Shown piece by piece: positions 50,784 through 60,842 of a stretch of 64,000 bases of DNA (position 1 is the first letter of the stretch; each line of letters begins with the position of its first letter). Made by a program: the position numbers and the translations under genes. Origin of the DNA: Leucobacter luti (GTDB lineage: Bacteria > Actinomycetota > Actinomycetes > Actinomycetales > Microbacteriaceae); contig NZ_CP080492.1 of assembly GCF_019464495.1 (NCBI RefSeq), positions 1 to 64,000 of the forward strand. The letters run 5' to 3'. The notes beneath the pieces were generated by a model. It worked only from the letters and a program-made list of their open reading frames with translations, had not been told where the DNA came from and did no database searches.

Positions 50784-52928
50784 TCAGTAACCCGGCAGCG
50801 CACTGACGACGAGGTCAATGAGCTTGATGCCGATGATGGGGACGAGCAGGCCGCTCAGTCCGTTCACGATGAGATTGCGAGTGAGGTCTGCCCGAGGCTC
50901 TGTGCTGCGATAGGGCACGCCGATCAGTGCGAGCGGGATCAGGATCACCATGACGAGGCTGCTAAAGATCACGGTTGAGAGGATCGCCGAGGCAGGTGAG
51001 TGCAACTGCAGCAGGTTGAGGGCGGCGAGCCCGGGGAACACTCCAACGAACAGTGCGGGAAACAGTGTGAGATAGCGCACCAGGTCGTTCGCGAGGTTGA
51101 ACGTCATGAGCGCCCCGCGAGTGGCCATTTGGCGGCGGCCCACGTCGATGATGTCGACGAGGTGCGCGGGATCGTCATCGAGGATGATCATGTTCGCCGA
51201 TTGCTTCGCCGCCGACGTTGCAGTGTTCATCGCAATGCCAATATCCGCTTGCGCAAGCGCTGGGGCGTCGTTGATCCCGTCGCCGCTCATCGCGACGAGG
51301 TGGCCCTGGCTCTGCTCACGCACGATCAGCGCGAGTTTGTCTTCCGGAGTGGAATCGCCAACGTACTCGTCGATCCCGGCTTCTTCGCTGATGGCCTTCG
51401 CGGTGAGCTGGTGATCGCCGGTGACCATCACGGTCCGGATTCCGAGCGCCTGCAACGCACGGATTCGCTTCGGCACCGTTGGTTTCACGACATCCTGCAA
51501 GTCGATGGCGCCGAGTGCCCTGCCGGGACCATCAGCCGGCTTTACCGCGACGATCAGCGGCGTCCCACCGGCGCTGGCAATCTCGCGCGTCCGCTCGTGG
51601 AGCTCATCGATCACGTGTCGTTGCGGTTGTGTTCCTTGGTGCTTGAGCCAAGCGGCTACCGCGCTCGCAGCGCCCTTGCGGATCTTCGTGCCGTCTGACA
51701 AATCAATGCCGGATATGCGCGACACCGCACTGAATACCACGGGGATGGCGTCCGGAGGCGACGGAGCGAGCACGGTGCCCAGCTCACCGGCGAGTCGCAC
51801 GATGGAGGCTCCTTCCGGCGTGGGATCTGCGATCGAGGAGAGCAAGGCATAGCGTGCGAGCTCCTCGGGTGCGACGCCGGGCAGCGGCAGAAACTCGACT
51901 GCGCTGCGGTTGCCCTGAGTCACGGTGCCCGTCTTGTCGAGCAGCACCGTCGTGATTTCGCCAGCAGTTTCCAGCGACTTCGCGGAGGTGACCAGCACGC
52001 CTTTTCGCAGCAACTGGGACATACCGGCGATGCCCGTAACCGACATGAGCGCAGCGATTTCAGTCGGAATCAGGCAGACCACCAATGCGATGAGCACCGG
52101 TATCGAGACGGGAGGCGCCACGGGAGACACGACTGAGTTGAGGGTGAGCGCAACTATCACAAAGGAAAGCGAGAAGGAAGTGAGCAGCGCACTGAACGCC
52201 ACTTCGATGGGCGCCTTTTGTCGCCGTGACTTGCTCGCGAGCTGGATCGTGCGCTCGAACGCGCTCGTCTCATAGGACGCATGAATGCGTACGACTAAAC
52301 GATCAGAGAGATTCCGAGTCCCGCCGATCACGGCGGTGCGATCTCCGCCGGCCTCGCGGATCACGGCCCCCGCGTGACCAGTGAACTCGGACTCGTCGAT
52401 TTCAGCAGCTCCCCAGAGGACCTCGCCGTCTGCTGGAACCACGTCGCCAGCCTCGACGATGACGACGTCGCCCGCCACGAGCGCGTGAGAATCGATGAGT
52501 TCGACCGTGGCGGAGTGTGCGGCGCGGTCCCTGCCCTGGTCGTAACTACGGACGCGGCGGGCGACGGTGCTGTTCGCCGCCTGACGCAGTGAGGCAGTTT
52601 GTGCGCGCCCGCGGCCCTCCGCGATCGACTCGGCGAGTGTCGCTGTGAACAGGCAGACCCAGAACCCGATCGCGAGGGCCCACGTGAAGCCGGGCGGCAG
52701 CACAGTGCCTCCCGATGGTCGAGCGCCGCCGACGAACGGCTCGACGAGAGCAATCAGCGTGGTGAGCGCCGCGCCGAGTTCCGTGAGGAGCAGCACCGGA
52801 TTGTGCCACAGGTAGCGCGGATTGAACTTGCGAAGCGCATCGACCAGCACGGTACGAAACGCGGCAGCGGAGAGGACGGTATTGCCGCGCAGTTCATCGC
52901 GGAGCAGACGGCGGATCCGGCTGATCAT
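50784..52928 (-). CDS. kdpB: Potassium-transporting P-type ATPase subunit B (atypical)
   Basis: A 714-aa P-type ATPase catalytic subunit. The phosphorylation site LLDKTGTVTQGN, the K-GA nucleotide motif (IRKGAA), the MVTGDHQLTA and MSGDGINDAPALAQAD hinge motifs and the CLIPTEIAALMS membrane motif are present. The A-domain loop, normally DESAITGESAPV, reads DESEFTGHAGAV, so the TGES Glu needed for dephosphorylation is missing. The TM5 coupling pair D583/K586 of E. coli (NDVAK) reads NDLVR, Lys replaced by Arg. Other parts are regular. Stop-start overlap with kdpA (ATGA). Confidence 0.93.
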   Translation of the reverse strand: MISRIRRLLRDELRGNTVLSAAAFRTVLVDALRKFNPRYLWHNPVLLLTELGAALTTLIALVEPFVGGARPSGGTVLPPGFTWALAIGFWVCLFTATLAESIAEGRGRAQTASLRQAANSTVARRVRSYDQGRDRAAHSATVELIDSHALVAGDVVIVEAGDVVPADGEVLWGAAEIDESEFTGHAGAVIREAGGDRTAVIGGTRNLSDRLVVRIHASYETSAFERTIQLASKSRRQKAPIEVAFSALLTSFSLSFVIVALTLNSVVSPVAPPVSIPVLIALVVCLIPTEIAALMSVTGIAGMSQLLRKGVLVTSAKSLETAGEITTVLLDKTGTVTQGNRSAVEFLPLPGVAPEELARYALLSSIADPTPEGASIVRLAGELGTVLAPSPPDAIPVVFSAVSRISGIDLSDGTKIRKGAASAVAAWLKHQGTQPQRHVIDELHERTREIASAGGTPLIVAVKPADGPGRALGAIDLQDVVKPTVPKRIRALQALGIRTVMVTGDHQLTAKAISEEAGIDEYVGDSTPEDKLALIVREQSQGHLVAMSGDGINDAPALAQADIGIAMNTATSAAKQSANMIILDDDPAHLVDIIDVGRRQMATRGALMTFNLANDLVRYLTLFPALFVGVFPGLAALNLLQLHSPASAILSTVIFSSLVMVILIPLALIGVPYRSTEPRADLTRNLIVNGLSGLLVPIIGIKLIDLVVSALPGY

Positions 52929-54598
52929 TGAACGAAGCCTTCTGCAAATGGGCCAACCAGGAGGTACGGCACGAACATGGGGACCGCGATGAACACGATC
53001 AGGGCGACGAGAAGCCCGACAAACTGCGGACGGTGCAGCGGGAGCTCGAGTGTGCTCTCCGCTTTGCCCTGCAGTGACAGCGAGCCGGCTAGCGCGAGTA
53101 CCAGCACGATCGGGATGAATCTGCCGAGGAGGATCACGATACCGAGCACGATGTTCAGTAACGGCGTGTTCGCGCTGAGGCCGGCAAACGCCGAACCATT
53201 GTTGATTGCAGCGGACACGAATGCGTACACGACCTCTGAGAGCCCGTGCGAGCCGTCGTTGCCCATACTCGATACGATTTCCGCCTGCACCGAGGGAATT
53301 GCGAAACTCACCGCAATGCCGCCGATCGCAAGCGTCGGCATCACGAGGATCGCGATGCTCACCAGTTTCATCTCGCGCACGCCGAGCCGCTTGCCGAGGT
53401 ACACGGGCGCGCGGCCGAGCAACAGCGCGGTGAGGAATACGGCGATCACCATGAGCACGAGCATCGTGTAGATCCCGGATCCTGCGCCGCCGGGGGCCAC
53501 CTCGCCGAGCATCATGTCGAACATCAGCATGAGCCCGCCGAACGCCGTGTACGAGCCGTGCATCGAGTTCACGGCTCCGCCGGTCGTGCCCGTCGTCGCG
53601 GTGGCAAAGAGCGTGGACCCGACGATCCCGAAGCGCTGTTCTTTGCCCTCCATTGCGCCCCCAGCGAGCTCCGGTGCCGTGCCCGCTCCCGCGAATTCAA
53701 AGCCGGTGAGGGGCACGTAAATGAGAACAAAGAGCATTGCCATCGTGGCGAGGAGCGCATAGCCAGCGCGCTGATCTCCGACCATGGTGCCGACGGTGCG
53801 GGGCATCGTGAACGGGATCAGCAGGAGGAGCAACGTCTGAAATGTGTTGGTCCATGGCGTGGGGTTCTCGAACGGGTGCGCGGAGTTTGCGTTGAAGAAG
53901 CCGCCGCCGTTCGTGCCGAGCATCTTGATTGCCTCTTGTGAGGCAACCGGGCCGCCGGGGAGCGTCTGCGTGAGCCCGGCCACCGATTCGATGTCAGTGA
54001 AACCGGTGAGATTCTGGATCACGCCGCCCGCGAGCAGCAGCACCGCTGCGACGATCGAGATCGGGAGCAGGATCCGCAGGTTCGCGCGCACGAGATCCAC
54101 CCAAAAATTGCCGAGCCCACTGCGGCCACCGCGCGATGCAATGCCGCGAATCAGGGCGACGGCGACTGCCATGCTGACGGCCGTGGACACGAAGTTCTGG
54201 ACGGTGAGCCCGGCTGCTTGTGCAAAGTAGCCCACTGTCTGTTCGGGGGAATACGACTGCCAATTGGTGTTGGCTACGAAGGAAGCCACCGTGTTGAACG
54301 CAAGATCCGCGCTCATCGGGGGCATGCCGAGAGAATAGGGGAGCAAATGCTGCAGGCGCAGGATCAAGAACAGCAGGATGAAGCCGACCACGGAGAACGC
54401 GATGATCGACTTGAAATACGCGCGCCACGACTGGTGCCGATCCGGATCCACACCAGCCAAGCGATAACACAGCTGCTCGATCCGCCAGTGCTGTTTCGAC
54501 GTGAAGACCCACGCCATGTAGTCGCCCAGCGGGCGGTACAGGATCGCGAGAACCAGCGCCAGGGTGAGGAAGGCTGCGGCAGCGGGGAACCAGTGCAT
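52925..54598 (-). CDS. kdpA: Potassium-transporting ATPase subunit A
   Basis: A 557-aa channel-like subunit with about ten membrane helices and four selectivity-filter loops: FVANTNWQSYS, MLGTNGGGFFNANSAHPFEN, TTGTTGGAVNSMHGSYTAFG (usually SCGAVNSMHDSF) and SAAINNGSAFAGLSANTP. Length and ends are normal. The ATG at 54598 shares one base with the kdpF stop. Confidence 0.96.
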   Translation of the reverse strand: MHWFPAAAAFLTLALVLAILYRPLGDYMAWVFTSKQHWRIEQLCYRLAGVDPDRHQSWRAYFKSIIAFSVVGFILLFLILRLQHLLPYSLGMPPMSADLAFNTVASFVANTNWQSYSPEQTVGYFAQAAGLTVQNFVSTAVSMAVAVALIRGIASRGGRSGLGNFWVDLVRANLRILLPISIVAAVLLLAGGVIQNLTGFTDIESVAGLTQTLPGGPVASQEAIKMLGTNGGGFFNANSAHPFENPTPWTNTFQTLLLLLIPFTMPRTVGTMVGDQRAGYALLATMAMLFVLIYVPLTGFEFAGAGTAPELAGGAMEGKEQRFGIVGSTLFATATTGTTGGAVNSMHGSYTAFGGLMLMFDMMLGEVAPGGAGSGIYTMLVLMVIAVFLTALLLGRAPVYLGKRLGVREMKLVSIAILVMPTLAIGGIAVSFAIPSVQAEIVSSMGNDGSHGLSEVVYAFVSAAINNGSAFAGLSANTPLLNIVLGIVILLGRFIPIVLVLALAGSLSLQGKAESTLELPLHRPQFVGLLVALIVFIAVPMFVPYLLVGPFAEGFVQ

Positions 54599-54687
54599 TA
54601 GAATCGATCCGGGTGGAGCAGCGCGTAGCCGAGGTAGAGCAGTACCCCGCAGCCTATGACTAAGGCCAACGCGTCAATGAGGCCCAT
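54598..54687 (-). CDS. kdpF: Potassium-transporting ATPase subunit F
   Basis: A 29-aa single-helix peptide: MGLIDALALVIGCGVLLYLG followed by YALLHPDRF, the KdpF pattern. It stabilises KdpFABC in the membrane. GGAG lies before the ATG at 54687; the TAA overlaps kdpA's ATG (TAATG). First gene of kdpFABC; no kdpDE sensor genes are in the window. Confidence 0.93.
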   Translation of the reverse strand: MGLIDALALVIGCGVLLYLGYALLHPDRF

Positions 54688-54791
54688 ACGCTTTCTCCAT
54701 CCTGAGGGCTGCCCACTGAGCATAGTCCTTTTGTGCAGCGGTGGGTGGAGCCGTGCGCGGAGTGAGTTGGAGCGTCGGGGCGCCTGCCGCA

Positions 54792-55184
54792 CTAGAGCGT
54801 TTCGGGTGCCTCCGGCGTGGGTACCAGTGTCTCCAGGATTGTGGCGTGGCGAAACAGAAACGTTCGCTCGTCGAGCTTCTTGCGACGTAGCCAGCCGGTG
54901 ACCTCGTCATTGTGCTTACTCGCATTGCACGACGCGCAGGCTGGCACGACGTTGTCCAGGGTGTAGCGGCCGCCGCGCGAGATGGGCTGCACGCAGTCGC
55001 GCTGCAGTGCTGCGCCATCACCCTGGCAATAGGCGCACCCGCCCCAGGCATCCATGATGAGCTCCCACTGCGCGTCAGTGAGGTCGTTGTCGACCTTCGC
55101 GAGACGGCGCTGGCGCCGCTTCGCATAGCGCGCACGGGTCGCCGCGGACTGATTGGCAGACGAGTACTTGCGACGAGGAGGCAC
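54792..55184 (-). CDS. HNH endonuclease
   Basis: A 130-aa basic protein (YAKRRQRRLAKV near 20-31) with an HNH fold: GGCAYCQGDG, QRDCVQPISRGGRYTLDNVV and PACASCNASKHNDEV, i.e. two CxxC zinc pairs and N/H residues. The usual DH of HNH appears as DC-x-x-P. It could be a housekeeping actinobacterial HNH protein or a mobile-element remnant. I start at the GTG at 55184, 6 nt after TACGGT; the upstream in-frame part is not protein-like. Confidence 0.8.
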   Translation of the reverse strand: MPPRRKYSSANQSAATRARYAKRRQRRLAKVDNDLTDAQWELIMDAWGGCAYCQGDGAALQRDCVQPISRGGRYTLDNVVPACASCNASKHNDEVTGWLRRKKLDERTFLFRHATILETLVPTPEAPETL

Positions 55185-55190
55185 GCTCCC

Positions 55191-55196
55191 ACCGTA
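55191..55196 (-). promoter_or_regulatory. -10 box TACGGT, leaderless start of the HNH gene
   Basis: TACGGT on the minus strand ends 6 nt before the GTG at 55184. The rest of the gap to 55474 shows no gene or repeat. Confidence 0.38.
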
Positions 55197-55474
55197 CTCT
55201 GGCCACGACTCCGTGGCGGGGAGCCGGAACGGTGGGTTGGGGCAGTCCCGGCCGGCCGGCCCACGACTTCGGCGCCGCATGCCGGGTCTGACGCTTCAAG
55301 AGACCGTGCTTCCCCTTCGGTTTCACCCACCCGAGCCTCTGTTTCTATTCAGCGTCTCACGTGCCGATTCGAAGCGTCACAGTCTGACTCACCGCGACTT
55401 TCTCCGAGGTCACCACCCGGCAGGTCCAGGTTGTGTGTGTACTTCATCCGGGACCTCTCGGAGTGTGACCCACC

Positions 55475-55840
55475 TCATCCCCACGTTTCCATCATGGAGT
55501 TCGAAAACACCTCATCAATCCAACGGACCGTTTCTCTGGTTCCGATCAACTCGGGCTCCCGTGTGAATTGATAGGGAATCCCATCCCCGGAGGGGTCGCG
55601 GAGGTCTCCGACCGTGACTGCGTCAGCTATTGATACAAGTGAGGCCCCCGTAAACTGTCGAGCCAAAGTGTCGGAGTCGGAGAACCGGCCGAAGCGCGGA
55701 CCAGCGGCCTGTTCGCGGTAGATAGTTGCCACCCAAGGCCCCTCAGCGCCCAGAGCAATCAAGGGGAACGGTTCCTCTGAATACGAAACCTTGCGAATTT
55801 CGTGCAGGAGCCTGTCTCGGTCGTCGATCACATCGCTCAC
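55475..55840 (-). CDS. Hypothetical protein, 121 aa
   Basis: An acidic soluble protein starting at GTG (MSDVIDDRDRLLHEIRKVSY...), with WVATIYREQAAGPRFGRFSD and a C-terminal EPELIGTRETVRWIDEVFS. I do not recognise a family. Its GC content is visibly lower than its neighbours' and it sits between an HNH gene and a tRNA, so recent acquisition is possible. Size and acidity would suit an immunity-type protein, but nothing shows that. Confidence 0.55.
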   Translation of the reverse strand: MSDVIDDRDRLLHEIRKVSYSEEPFPLIALGAEGPWVATIYREQAAGPRFGRFSDSDTLARQFTGASLVSIADAVTVGDLRDPSGDGIPYQFTREPELIGTRETVRWIDEVFSNSMMETWG

Positions 55841-55983
55841 CTCTGCAGCTGTACCTGTTCACTGGCCCTGAGGCACCCTATTCCTGGCGAGGGCGTGCCC
55901 GTTGAGGCTCAGGAGGTGCTGGAGCGAAATGTCTGAGGATGCAGAAGTCTGAGGGCGCAGAATACGGTGCACGCACAGCAGAA

Positions 55984-56011
55984 GGGCAGAAGTGGTTTCC
56001 CGCTTCTGCCC
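55984..56011 (-). terminator. Hairpin terminator after tRNA-Leu
   Basis: GGGCAGAAGTGG and CCGCTTCTGCCC form a 12-bp stem (one G-T pair) with a TTTC loop, 16 nt past the tRNA 3' end. Confidence 0.65.
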
Positions 56012-56026
56012 GTGCCCTGTACAGCG

Positions 56027-56108
<82 letters not shown>

Positions 56109-56257
56109 GAGTGTGTGCCGTTGGCACCGATCTAGACTACCGGGTCCGCGGCACGGTCCGGAACACTTACCGTGTGCCTGCTCGCGCATCAGCGGGCGTG
56201 ACACGCGAGTCTGGATCTTAGGGGCGCACTGCCCGCCGCGGGACGCGCGGCCCGCAT

Positions 56258-56301
56258 GACGCGGCGCAGAGACACGGCGCTGAGACGCGGCGCAGAGACA
56301 C
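56258..56301. repeat. Two copies of an 18-bp repeat
   Basis: GACGCGGCGCAGAGACAC occurs at 56258-56275 and 56284-56301, 26 bp apart, in the gap between tRNA-Leu and the UPF0114 gene. No function evident. Confidence 0.55.
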
Positions 56302-56324
56302 TGCGCCGCGCGTCGTGCCACTCG

Positions 56325-57128
56325 CTACGCGCGGGGATCAACCACTTCTGCGCCCTCGGGAAGCACGCTCCCAGCCGGCATACGCACGGTCACATATCCG
56401 TCGCCAGCGGTGGACGGTGAGGAGGTAGGTGTGGTGTGTGCGTCAGACGTCGCGGCACCTGGCGTGCGCGCTGAAGCCCGGAGCTCAGCCTCGAGCGCCC
56501 CTGCCGTGACCTCGTCACGCTGCACAGCCGGGTGATGCTGGGACATACGGTCGATCCAGGCGAGCGCGAGCGCGGAGACAATGAACGCCAGGTGGATCCC
56601 GACCTCCCACATCACGCCCTCTGAGGAATACAAAACCTTGCCGTTGGCGCCGAGCACGATGCCATTGTCCATGCGGCCGACCTCGATGAAGGTCTTGAGG
56701 AGGTGGATCGAGGAGATCGAGATGATCGACACCGCGAGTTTGACCTTGAGCAGGTTGGTATTGACGTGGGAGAGCCACTCTGGCTCGTCATGGTGGCCTT
56801 CGACACGGATCTTCGATACGAAGGTCTCGTATCCGCCAATGATCACCATGATGAGCAGGTTCGCGATCATCACGATGTCGATCAGCGCCAGCACACTGAG
56901 CATGACCTCGGTCTCGGTGATGTGCCCGGTGAGGATGACATTTTCGAACAGATGCCACAGCTCGACGAAGAAGAGCACGACGTACACGCCCTGAGCGATA
57001 ATGAGGCCGAGATAGAGGGGTGCCTGTAGCCAGCGGCTGGCAAATATGAACGCCGCGAGCGTGCGGGAGGCGGCGCCTGGGCCGCGTTCAGTGCTGCGGC
57101 GGACCGGCGTCGACGGCTGAGTACTCAC
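56325..57128 (-). CDS. UPF0114 (YqhA-like) membrane protein
   Basis: A 267-aa protein with four hydrophobic segments and UPF0114 signatures: FASRWLQAPLYLGLIIAQG near 30-48, LLIMVIIGGYETFVSKI near 93-109, LKVKLAVSIISISSIHLLKT and a later HLAFIVSALALAWIDR. The polar C-terminal tail (about 205-267) is Ala/Thr/Ser-rich and probably disordered. Function of the family is unknown. The GTG at 57128 has GGGAGAA upstream. Confidence 0.85.
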   Translation of the reverse strand: MSTQPSTPVRRSTERGPGAASRTLAAFIFASRWLQAPLYLGLIIAQGVYVVLFFVELWHLFENVILTGHITETEVMLSVLALIDIVMIANLLIMVIIGGYETFVSKIRVEGHHDEPEWLSHVNTNLLKVKLAVSIISISSIHLLKTFIEVGRMDNGIVLGANGKVLYSSEGVMWEVGIHLAFIVSALALAWIDRMSQHHPAVQRDEVTAGALEAELRASARTPGAATSDAHTTPTSSPSTAGDGYVTVRMPAGSVLPEGAEVVDPRA

Positions 57129-57262
57129 GGATGTTCTCCCGGGGGACGGAGCGACGCGGGTCTGCGTCGGGGTACCGACGCTCCCTCGCCGCGCAAAAGA
57201 TGCGGGTGGGGCGAAAACTGAGACACATGCTATCGCAGCGCCCACGAGAGCGCCTGAGGGGG

Positions 57263-57395
57263 TATAGTGAACCTTCGCGAAGGGGAGTATTCCACCTCGC
57301 TCGGATCGTCAATACGCTGTGCGAAGATCGCGCAGCCGGTGCGAGCGCGGGGCCGCCATTCAGGTGGGGCACCGGGGAGAGACTTTCGGTATTTT
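57263..57395 (+). promoter_or_regulatory. Candidate yybP-ykoY (Mn2+) riboswitch with promoter
   Basis: TATAGT (57263-57268) is a good -10. The leader then carries AGGGGAGTAT (57281-57290), a CGTCAATACG block (57307-57316) and GGGGAGAGACTTTCGGT (57374-57390), which match the order and sequence of the conserved blocks of the yybP-ykoY element as I know it. A GCGCA/TGCGC hairpin (57396-57408) precedes the AAGGAG ribosome binding site of the terC gene, suiting translational control. TerC-family genes are classic targets of this manganese sensor. Confidence 0.7.
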
Positions 57396-57432
57396 GCGCA
57401 CCCTGCGCTGATCGAAGGAGAAGTCCCCAACT

Positions 57433-58470
57433 GTGAACTCTGTGCTTCCACTCTGGTTCGAGATCGGTTCGATGGTTGTCCTTGTGGGCATTCTCGTTGT
57501 CGATCTGCTGCTCATTATTCGCCGACCCCACGTCCCGTCGATGCGCGAGGCGAGCCTCTGGGTGGGCTTCTATGTGCTCCTCGCGCTTCTGTTCGGTGGC
57601 GCAATCTTCTTGCTCGGCGATGTGCAGCACGGCACTGAATTTCTTGCTGGCTGGCTGACCGAGTACAGCCTCTCGATCGACAATCTCTTTGTGTTCGTGC
57701 TGATCCTTGCGGCATTCAAGGTGCCGATGGCGTACCAGCAGCGCGCGCTCATGATTGGTATCGTCCTCGCGCTCGTGTTCCGCGGCATCTTCATTCTGGT
57801 CGGCGCCGCGATCATCGAGCGCTTCATCGCCGTGTTCTTCATCTTTGGCGCCTGGCTGATCTGGACGGCCTGGCAGCAAATCAAGCCGGGTGGCCACGAC
57901 GATCAGGGCGATAGCTGGATCATCCGCCAGGTGAAGAAGGTCTTGCCGTTCAGCGACGAGTACGATGGCGGCAAGCTGCGCACCACAGTCGACGGCAAGC
58001 GGATGTTCACCCCGTTCCTGCTCGTGCTGATTTCGCTCGGTGCGACGGATCTGCTGTTCGCACTCGACTCCATCCCCGCAATCTTCGGCATCACGCAGAG
58101 TCCGTTCATCGTGTTCACCGCCAACGTATTCGCGTTGATGGGGCTACGCCAGCTCTACTTCCTGCTCGGCGGCTTGCTGGAACGCCTGCCCTACCTCAAG
58201 TACGGCATCGCTGCGATTCTCGCCTTCATTGGCGTGAAGCTGATCCTGCACGCGCTGCACGAAAACGAGCTACCGTTCATCAACGGCGGAGAGCATGTGC
58301 CGGTTCCCGAGATCAGCACCATGATGTCGCTCGCGTTCATTGTGCTCGCGATGGGCGTGGCGACGATCGCCAGCGTGATGAAGGCAAATAAGGATGCGAA
58401 GGCCCACGGCGAGCGGCTGCACTTGGGTGCCTCCGAGGCTGAATCGCACGAAGGTCCGCACACGAAGTAA
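57433..58470 (+). CDS. TerC-family membrane protein
   Basis: A 345-aa protein with about eight to nine membrane segments. ASLWVGFYVLLALLFGGAIF, TEYSLSIDNLFVFVLILAAF (acidic SxDNxF motif) and SLGATDLLFALDSIPAIFGI (second DSxPA motif) are TerC hallmarks; metal-binding Asp residues are intact. Family members export Mn2+ or load exported proteins with metal. A His/Glu-rich C-terminal tail (LHLGASEAESHEGPH) ends it. GTG start at 57433. The upstream riboswitch candidate supports an Mn2+ efflux role. Confidence 0.92.
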   Translation: MNSVLPLWFEIGSMVVLVGILVVDLLLIIRRPHVPSMREASLWVGFYVLLALLFGGAIFLLGDVQHGTEFLAGWLTEYSLSIDNLFVFVLILAAFKVPMAYQQRALMIGIVLALVFRGIFILVGAAIIERFIAVFFIFGAWLIWTAWQQIKPGGHDDQGDSWIIRQVKKVLPFSDEYDGGKLRTTVDGKRMFTPFLLVLISLGATDLLFALDSIPAIFGITQSPFIVFTANVFALMGLRQLYFLLGGLLERLPYLKYGIAAILAFIGVKLILHALHENELPFINGGEHVPVPEISTMMSLAFIVLAMGVATIASVMKANKDAKAHGERLHLGASEAESHEGPHTK

Positions 58471-58488
58471 CTGCGACTGCAGCGCCTC

Positions 58489-58522
58489 GTCACCCCGGCA
58501 CGCCTCTGCGTGCCGGGGTGAC
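58489..58522 (+). terminator. Strong hairpin terminator after terC
   Basis: GTCACCCCGGCACGC and GCGTGCCGGGGTGAC pair perfectly (15 bp) around a CTCT loop. No T-tract follows. It isolates terC from the leu promoter 22 bp downstream. Confidence 0.8.
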
Positions 58523-58543
58523 GGCCGTTCAGCCGCCCGGTGG

Positions 58544-58549
58544 TAGACT
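58544..58549 (+). promoter_or_regulatory. -10 box TAGACT of the leuCD transcript
   Basis: TAGACT ends 7 nt before the ATG of the leucine-rich leader peptide, so the leader would be translated from a leaderless mRNA. Confidence 0.5.
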
Positions 58550-58556
58550 CTGTGGC

Positions 58557-58601
58557 ATGCGTTTGCGGCGACTTCTTCTTCATAGCCGCGACGGGTTCTA
58601 G
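58557..58601 (+). CDS. Leucine-rich leader peptide upstream of leuCD
   Basis: A 14-codon ORF, MRLRRLLLHSRDGF, with four Leu codons (one TTG, then three consecutive CTT). Rare CTT codons in a high-GC genome at this place are characteristic of amino-acid attenuation leaders. Its stop lies in the loop of the following hairpin. It probably senses charged tRNA-Leu to control leuCD; inferred from layout. Confidence 0.62.
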   Translation: MRLRRLLLHSRDGF

Positions 58602-58623
58602 CCGATCGGCCGCCCCGTCGCGG
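58586..58623 (+). promoter_or_regulatory. leuCD attenuator hairpin
   Basis: CCGCGACGGG (58586-58595) and CCCGTCGCGG (58614-58623) pair over 10 bp; the loop contains the palindrome GCCGATCGGC. A ribosome stalled on the CTT codons (58572-58580) would cover the 5' arm. An alternative pairing of CATGCG (58556-58561) with CGCATG (58630-58635) is possible. Confidence 0.58.
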
Positions 58624-58715
58624 AGTTTCCGCATGGTCGATCACCGCGCAGATGCGCCGGAATAAATTCGTGCCGCGCACCGCTGTAGAGCTAGAGACCG
58701 AGAAGAGAAGCAAAC

Positions 58716-60215
<1,500 letters not shown>

Positions 60216-60220
60216 TCACC

Positions 60221-60826
60221 ATGGAAAAGTTCATCACTGTCTCCGGGATCGCCGCGCCGTTGAAGCGCTCGAATGTCGACACTGACCAGATCATCCCAGC
60301 CGTGTTCTTGAAGCGGGTCACCAAGACCGGCTTCGACGACGCACTGTTTCACCACTGGCGCCAGAACGAGGACTTCGTGCTGAATCAGCCGGAGTTCCAG
60401 GGCGCCTCGATCCTGGTTGCCGGGTCCGATTTCGGCACCGGCTCCTCGCGTGAGCACGCCGTATGGGCGCTGCGCGACTACGGCTTCAAGGTCGTGATCT
60501 CGCCGCGTTTCGCGGACATCTTCCGCGGCAACTCGGGCAAGCAGGGCCTGGTCGCCGCTGAGGTCACCGAGGCCGATGTTGAGCTCCTGTGGGCCGCGAT
60601 TGACGCGGAGCCGGGAGTCGAGCTGACTGTCAGCCTCGAGAACCGCGAGATTTCGGTGGGGGAGCTCACCGTCCCGTTCCAGATCGATGACTACACCCGC
60701 TGGCGACTCATGGAGGGCCTCGACGATATTTCGTTGACGCTCCGCAATGAGAGCGTGATCTCAGACTTTGAGGCACGCCGTCCCTCGTGGATGCCCACGA
60801 CGACGCCGCTGGCCCAGACCGCCTAG
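60221..60826 (+). CDS. leuD: 3-isopropylmalate dehydratase small subunit
   Basis: A 201-aa swivel-domain subunit. [17 protein letters not shown] near 17-33, [20 protein letters not shown] near 65-84 and [18 protein letters not shown] are family signatures. It forms the active site with LeuC. Followed after 16 bp by murA on the same strand. Confidence 0.97.
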   Translation: MEKFITVSGIAAPLKRSNVDTDQIIPAVFLKRVTKTGFDDALFHHWRQNEDFVLNQPEFQGASILVAGSDFGTGSSREHAVWALRDYGFKVVISPRFADIFRGNSGKQGLVAAEVTEADVELLWAAIDAEPGVELTVSLENREISVGELTVPFQIDDYTRWRLMEGLDDISLTLRNESVISDFEARRPSWMPTTTPLAQTA

Positions 60827-60842
60827 AGTTCGGAGACACCGA

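Noticed and set aside
50137-54687. KdpDE or c-di-AMP riboswitch control of kdp
   Set aside because: No sensor kinase/response regulator genes in the window and only about 100 bp before kdpF, without ydaO-like blocks.
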